35,232 nt of DNA. Origin: Dehalococcoidia bacterium UBA1141 (GTDB lineage: Bacteria; Chloroflexota; Dehalococcoidia; Lucifugimonadales; UBA3495). A model generated the notes under the pieces. That model was not told where the DNA came from. It made no database searches and saw only the letters and a program-made list of their open reading frames with translations. Positions 30,985-35,232 of the stretch are shown one piece after another (positions within the stretch are counted from its first letter, which is position 1; the number at the start of each line of letters is the position of its first letter). Made by a program: the position numbers and the translations under genes. The stretch covers positions 116,135-151,366 of the forward strand of contig DCAE01000116.1 in the NCBI GenBank assembly GCA_002311385.1, given 5' to 3'.

Positions 30985-32265
30985 GTGACCGCTATGCGCA
31001 ATTCCCAAAGCAGAGCAGGTACAGGCTTCCTTGCCTACGGGCGCAGACTGTCCATACTTTGGCGCATTATCGCGTACCGCTGGTATTGGTTAGGCAGCGC
31101 CACCCAGGGTCTGGCCCAAGCCACCCAATTCCTGGTGATTGGCTGGCTCGTGCTGGAGGTCACCGGCTCTTCTGCACAGTTGGGCTTGGTCGTTTCCATT
31201 TACGGGGTGCCGAACGTGGCATTCCTGCTCATCGCAGGCGTCATCGCAGACCGATTCGACCGTCGGTACATCATGATGTTTACCCAAGTGGTCGCGGGCG
31301 GGCTCTTGGCAGTCCTGGCTTTTTTGACGGCCACCGACCTAGTCGCCGTTTGGCACATCTATGTAGCTGCCGCATTTCTAGGGGCTTCCCAGTCCATCAG
31401 CATGCCAGCTAGGATGTCCGTGATTGCCGATTTGGTCGAAGAACGATCGATTTTGGACGCCATAGCGATGCAAAACGCTGCCGTCCACGCCGGACGCATC
31501 ATGGGTCCACCCATCGCAGGGATTATCATTGAGGTGTGGGGCCTGCACGAAAGCCTGCTGGTAGTCGCCGGATGTTACATCGTGAGTGTGGCTTGCGTAG
31601 CCAAGATTGGTCCCATCAGACGGGCTGCTCCTTCCATCGCCAAGTCGGTGTTCAGGAATTTCGCCGATGGCATAATTTACATCAAAAAAACCCCCGTGAT
31701 TCTCACCTCTATCGTAATTACCTGCAGTTTCGGCGGGTTTGGAATGTCCCACATGCAGGTTTTGCCCGCCATGGCAAAAGATACCCTGGGAATCGGGGCG
31801 GCGGACATTGGTTTGCTCTTGCTAGCATCAGGCATAGGTTCGTTCATTGGCAGCTTCATCCTGCCCTTCATTGGTAGAGACCAAGTTTATCGATCCCTTC
31901 TGATTTGTTTGGTGCTTTTCGCCGCGTTCCTCACCCTGTTTGCTTGGTCGAATTGGTTCTGGGTTACCTGGATGTTCTTTTTGTTCGTAGGCGTGGTGTC
32001 TGTGGGAATGGTGTGGCCGCTAGCTACCACGATTATTCAATTGGAGTCTGCCCCTGAATTGCGGGGCCGGGTCATGGCGGTTCTGTCTTTCACTCCGGGG
32101 TTCCACTTTTTGGGGGCATTTCCGCTGGCTTTGGCCGCTGGAGTATGGGGCTGGGAGATTGCGATTACCGGGGCAGCCGGTGCATCCTTGTTTGTGACCA
32201 TTTGGTTCGCCTTGGTGCGTAGTGGAGCTCCAAAACTAAGATCGACAGCCCCCGAAGCCGCCTGA
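30985..32265 (+). CDS. Major facilitator superfamily transporter (EntS/MFS_3-like)
   Basis: A 426-residue membrane protein with about 12 hydrophobic segments. The loop GVIADRFDRRYIMMFTQV after helix 2 is the MFS motif A (usually GxxxDRxGRR). SARMSVIADLVEE-like text (PARMSVIADLVEERSILDA) after helix 4 and ELRGRVMAVLSF in the C-terminal half are typical of drug or siderophore exporters of the MFS_3 type. The start is GTG 30985 or ATG 30994; neither has a strong Shine-Dalgarno site. The substrate is unknown. It precedes a hydrolase and an LLM oxidoreductase on the same strand. Confidence 0.88.
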   Translation: MTAMRNSQSRAGTGFLAYGRRLSILWRIIAYRWYWLGSATQGLAQATQFLVIGWLVLEVTGSSAQLGLVVSIYGVPNVAFLLIAGVIADRFDRRYIMMFTQVVAGGLLAVLAFLTATDLVAVWHIYVAAAFLGASQSISMPARMSVIADLVEERSILDAIAMQNAAVHAGRIMGPPIAGIIIEVWGLHESLLVVAGCYIVSVACVAKIGPIRRAAPSIAKSVFRNFADGIIYIKKTPVILTSIVITCSFGGFGMSHMQVLPAMAKDTLGIGAADIGLLLLASGIGSFIGSFILPFIGRDQVYRSLLICLVLFAAFLTLFAWSNWFWVTWMFFLFVGVVSVGMVWPLATTIIQLESAPELRGRVMAVLSFTPGFHFLGAFPLALAAGVWGWEIAITGAAGASLFVTIWFALVRSGAPKLRSTAPEAA

Positions 32266-32389
32266 GGTGATTCTGGTTTTCCCCGGTAAATCCTGCATGA
32301 TTGCCTTGCCATTTCTTCAGGCAGTACAATCTCCCCAGTAACCTTAGTGCAAACGAGATTACCTCGATATCAAGCTACCAGACAGATAT

Positions 32390-33169
32390 ATGACAACCGT
32401 CAACAAAACCACCATCAAGCTGCCTGGCGTGGACCTGCAGGTCGTCCGTAAAGGCTCTGGACCTCAGGTACTGCTGCTACATGGGGACGATGGGCCCGAA
32501 GACCGACTTCCTGTTTTCGACCGTATGGCAGACCATTACGATGTGATACAGCCAGTTCATCCCGGGTTCGCTGGCACTGCTATCCCGGAACACTTTGACA
32601 ATCTTCAAGACTTGGTCTTCTTGTACATGGACTTGATTGACCACCTGGACCTCAAAGATGCGATTCTGGTGGGATTTTCCATGGGTGGCTGGGCGGCGGC
32701 AGAGATAGCCGTCATGAGCACCCAAAGGTTCTCCAAGCTGGTGTTGGTCGACTCGGTGGGCATCAAGCCGGGCGGCCCTTTTGACCGGGACATCGCCGAC
32801 GTATTCGCCCTTCCTCCCTCGGAGCAGACGAGAATCACTTGGCACGACCCATTGATGGCTCCGGATCCGGCAACCATGACCGATGAAGAAGTCCAACTTT
32901 TGGCGGCCCAACGAGTGGCATTGGGTTTCTATACTTGGGAGCCCTACATGCACAATCCCAAACTGCCCCACCGGCTACACCGCATCAACATTCCCACGCA
33001 ACTCATTTGGGGCGAGAGTGACGGCATCGTGTCGCCTCAGTACGGCCAAGCCCTAAAGAACATGATTCCCGGCGCAAGCATGGTAGTTATCCCAAAAGCC
33101 GGACATGCCCCTCATGTGGAACAACCCGAAGAATTCATGAAGCATTTCTTGGATTTTGCAAAGAGCTAA
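32390..33169 (+). CDS. Alpha/beta-fold hydrolase
   Basis: A 259-residue alpha/beta hydrolase. VLLLHGDDG supplies the oxyanion-hole strand. VGFSMGGWAAAE is the nucleophile elbow (GxSxG, Ser about 97). WGESDGIVSPQYG carries the acid Asp, and KAGHAPHVEQPEEF the catalytic His. A helical cap lies between about 125 and 195. These enzymes cleave esters, C-C bonds or halides; the sequence alone does not say which. It is 19 bp upstream of the LLM oxidoreductase, so the two are probably one operon for catabolism of an organic substrate. Confidence 0.9.
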   Translation: MTTVNKTTIKLPGVDLQVVRKGSGPQVLLLHGDDGPEDRLPVFDRMADHYDVIQPVHPGFAGTAIPEHFDNLQDLVFLYMDLIDHLDLKDAILVGFSMGGWAAAEIAVMSTQRFSKLVLVDSVGIKPGGPFDRDIADVFALPPSEQTRITWHDPLMAPDPATMTDEEVQLLAAQRVALGFYTWEPYMHNPKLPHRLHRINIPTQLIWGESDGIVSPQYGQALKNMIPGASMVVIPKAGHAPHVEQPEEFMKHFLDFAKS

Positions 33170-33188
33170 GGAAAGATAGGAAGAACTT

Positions 33189-34421
33189 ATGAGAACTTGG
33201 TTTTTCACCGAAAACGCCTATCCGAATCTGCCCGACGCCGACTCCTACGAGTCTATCCGAGTGAACCTGCCCAATTCCCATTTCGATCCAGACACTGGGG
33301 CGGATTTGTACCACATGTATCTGGACATGTGGTGCGCAGCCGATGAGATGGGCCTGGATATCATGAACAATGAGCACCATCAGACCGCAACCTGCATAGT
33401 TCCCGCAGCCCCAATCCTGCTGGGAATACTAGCTCGGGAGACCAAGAAAGCCCGGCTCCTGATTCTAGGTAACCCCATCGCCAATCGAAAACAGCCCATC
33501 CGCGTCGCCGAAGAGATGGCCTTGATCGACGTGTTGTCACGAGGGCGCCTTGAGTGCGGATTTGTCCGAGGTGTGCCCTACGAAGTTGCGCCCGCGAACG
33601 CCTTTCCTTACCGTGGCAGTGAAAAGCTATGGGAGGCCCACGACCTAATCATGAAGGCATGGACTCATCACGATGGCCCGTTCAATTTCGAGGGCCGGTG
33701 GTTCCACGCCCGGCAGGTTAATATATGGCCTAGGCCGTTTCAACAGCCTCATCCACCGGTTTGGATTACCATGGGCAGCGCCAACTCTGCGGACCAAGTC
33801 GCTCAGCGTGGGCATACCGGAGCGGTCTTCCTAGCCGGTTACCCTAACATCCGCAAAATTTTTGACGGCTATCGCCAGTCTTACCTGGAAAACCACGGTC
33901 AGGATGCACCCCTAGACCGGCTGGCCTATTGCGCAATGATTTATGTCGGCGAAAACGAGAAGGCAGCTCAAGAGGGAGCCAACCGGCTTCTGTGGTACAT
34001 GACCTCCAACAAAGTAGCAACCCAATTTAATAATCCGCCGGGCTATCACTCGCCATCGGTGGCGGCAAACATCATGAGGGGCACCACTTCGTCGTCGGGG
34101 CTTCCGCTGGTTCCAAAGTTGGATGAGCAGATGGCCTTGGGCAACGTATGCGCAGGCACGCCGGAACAGGTATTCCAGCAAATCAAGAGTTTCTGGGAAT
34201 ACTCAGGTGGATTCGGCAATCTGCTCATGATGGGCCAAGCTGGGTTCATGACTTTCGACGAAACGATTAACTCCATGAAACTATTTTCCGAAGAGGTCTA
34301 TCCCCGGCTCAAGGAACTAACAGCATCGTACGACCCTGGAGCGATGAGAGAATTGCGCACGTCCACGCCCGACGTGCAGACCGTGGATATCGGATCGTTG
34401 GCCACGCAATTCGTTAGGTGA
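33189..34421 (+). CDS. LLM-class flavin/F420-dependent oxidoreductase
   Basis: A 410-residue bacterial-luciferase-like monooxygenase or F420-dependent reductase. Family segments are MNNEHHQTATCIVPAAPILL, the NPIANRKQPIRVAEEMALID strand-helix, DVLSRGRLECGFVRGVP, and PHPPVWITMGSANSADQVAQRG, in which the flavin or F420 site lies. CAGTPEQVFQQIKSFWEY closes the domain. Shine-Dalgarno AGGAAG lies before the ATG. It probably oxygenates or reduces an organic substrate released or processed by the upstream hydrolase. LLM expansion is characteristic of SAR202-type Chloroflexota. Confidence 0.92.
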   Translation: MRTWFFTENAYPNLPDADSYESIRVNLPNSHFDPDTGADLYHMYLDMWCAADEMGLDIMNNEHHQTATCIVPAAPILLGILARETKKARLLILGNPIANRKQPIRVAEEMALIDVLSRGRLECGFVRGVPYEVAPANAFPYRGSEKLWEAHDLIMKAWTHHDGPFNFEGRWFHARQVNIWPRPFQQPHPPVWITMGSANSADQVAQRGHTGAVFLAGYPNIRKIFDGYRQSYLENHGQDAPLDRLAYCAMIYVGENEKAAQEGANRLLWYMTSNKVATQFNNPPGYHSPSVAANIMRGTTSSSGLPLVPKLDEQMALGNVCAGTPEQVFQQIKSFWEYSGGFGNLLMMGQAGFMTFDETINSMKLFSEEVYPRLKELTASYDPGAMRELRTSTPDVQTVDIGSLATQFVR

Positions 34422-34427
34422 ACAGGG

Positions 34428-35090
34428 TCAAATCCTGGCCCGCACCTTGGCCCACATTGCCGGTTGCATAACACTCTCGGCCAGTTGGGTAATGCCTTGG
34501 AAAACCTCGGGCGGCGCTTCCGACTTCACGATGTTCAGAATCAGGGTTATCTCGTCGGGGTTATAGCTGGCGCACATCTCGGTCAGCCAGAGACCCATGC
34601 GCTCCGGTGCTATCTCCCCGGCGATTGCCCCATCAATGGCGATTAGTTCTTCGTCGGTGAAATTGTCCCAGAGAGCCTGTTGAAGCACGGTTTCTTCCCG
34701 GTACAAGTGGCCCAAGTAGATACCCAAATAGGCGTTGTAGCGCTCATGCACTTCCACCCCCAGCTCAACTCTTTGGGCTCCGGTGGCGCTCTTGATTCGG
34801 GTTGCTAGTTGCTCGATTTCATGGGTTAAACGGTCGTCTTCTTCATGGTCTTCTGCAAAACTAGCTGTGATGCCCGGAATCTTGCGCTCCAGAGCTGTAT
34901 GAACATGGACGTCTTCATGACTCCTATGCTCTCGTAGGAACCCGATGGTGGCGTCCAGGTTGGCCAGGGTTTCCTGGGTCACGGCGTCATCCCCGAAATC
35001 GGCCAAACCCAGTTGGCGAGAAGTGGAGAACAAGATGTGGCGGATGGCTTTGTGGATGGGCCGGTAGATTGAAAATCGCTCTTGAGTCAT
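34428..35090 (-). CDS. Hemerythrin HHE-domain-like protein
   Basis: A 220-residue mostly helical protein. The N-terminal half looks like a hemerythrin HHE four-helix bundle: YRPIHKAIRH, REHRSHEDVHVHTALE, FAEDHEEDDRLTHEIE and YLGHLYREETVLQQ carry His and Glu at ligand-like spacing for a di-iron site. Helical text continues to the end (ALWDNFTDEELIAIDGAIAG). Such proteins bind O2, NO or act in iron and redox sensing. It ends 6 bp from the convergent LLM gene. The 35091-35232 end of the window has no complete gene. Confidence 0.8.
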   Translation of the reverse strand: MTQERFSIYRPIHKAIRHILFSTSRQLGLADFGDDAVTQETLANLDATIGFLREHRSHEDVHVHTALERKIPGITASFAEDHEEDDRLTHEIEQLATRIKSATGAQRVELGVEVHERYNAYLGIYLGHLYREETVLQQALWDNFTDEELIAIDGAIAGEIAPERMGLWLTEMCASYNPDEITLILNIVKSEAPPEVFQGITQLAESVMQPAMWAKVRARI

Positions 35091-35232
35091 GTTGCTGGTC
35101 TCCTAATCCCGTATTTTATGTGGCGGTTTGACTGTAGGCGTTCAGCGATAATGGGACACTTTTAAAGGGAGAGAAACATGAGGGTGGTGGTGTGTTTGGA
35201 CTCCCGGTGCAGGGTATAGATCTACCGCACCT

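Noticed and set aside
35179..35220. Short ORF after GGGAG at the window end (MRVVVCLDSRCRV)
   Set aside because: Only 13 codons before TAG, no recognisable family, and too close to the window edge to judge.
1..35232. CRISPR array, prophage, IS transposase or integrase
   Set aside because: No regular spacer-repeat pattern and no phage or transposase motif was seen on either strand; only small non-coding palindromic elements occur.

Overview
The window looks like a chromosomal segment of an uncultured bacterium. I infer Chloroflexota, close to the SAR202/Dehalococcoidia type, because of four things. F420/FMN-type redox enzymes (LLM oxidoreductase, deazaflavin nitroreductase fold, PPOX fold) sit beside many TIM-barrel amidohydrolases. 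Small palindromic repeats are dispersed in the spacers. TTG and GTG starts with strong Shine-Dalgarno sites are frequent. A decayed surface protein has an Ala-rich 15-residue repeat and a CARDB-like domain. Taxonomy is inference. No phage, IS transposase, CRISPR array or rRNA was seen.

The main discovery is two selenoprotein genes that ordinary gene calling would truncate. At 27-611 an AhpD/carboxymuconolactone-decarboxylase-like protein has its second redox cysteine encoded by in-frame TGA (C78-P-F-U81). At 12481-13029 an AhpC/TSA-2 peroxiredoxin-like protein has both redox cysteines encoded by TGA (U43-L-P-U46). Each TGA set is followed at bacterial SECIS distance by a stem-loop with G in the apical loop. 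TGA is an ordinary stop in neighbouring genes and in the 27-611 gene itself, so wholesale code reassignment is unlikely. The organism should carry selA, selB, selC and selD elsewhere; none is in this window.

Layout. 1-3.5 kb: Sec-AhpD, a WrbA-like flavoprotein, an AlkA-like glycosylase, and convergent ffh. 3.5-6.1 kb: a repeat spacer, a minus-strand ABC-2 exporter pair, and a long perfect hairpin. 6.1-9.8 kb: a leader ORF coupled to an SbcC/Rad50 ATPase, a GNAT acetyltransferase and a PPOX-fold protein. 9.9-12.1 kb (minus): ThpR, a Mug-type uracil glycosylase and an amidohydrolase, with inverted-repeat elements between. 12.5-13.0 kb: the diselenol peroxiredoxin-like gene. 13.2-16.0 kb (minus): proB-proA plus a small unknown gene, diverging from mfd (16.3-19.9 kb). 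20.2-21.2 kb: a TlpA-like lipoprotein, a terminator and tRNA-Pro(CGG). 21.3-24.0 kb: an amidohydrolase, an ABM monooxygenase, a DUF45 metalloprotease and a deazaflavin-dependent nitroreductase-like protein. 24.1-25.6 kb: the surface-protein pseudogene. 25.8-29.6 kb: ThuA-like, an SDR lacking its catalytic residues, a phosphotriesterase-like hydrolase, a YfcE-like phosphoesterase and a CMD-family protein. 29.6-31.0 kb: a gene graveyard including a fused MFS/spermidine-synthase remnant. 31.0-35.1 kb: MFS exporter, alpha/beta hydrolase, LLM oxidoreductase and a hemerythrin-like protein.

The gene set combines housekeeping (protein targeting, proline synthesis, transcription-coupled and base-excision repair) with peroxide/thiol defence and catabolism of small organic molecules.
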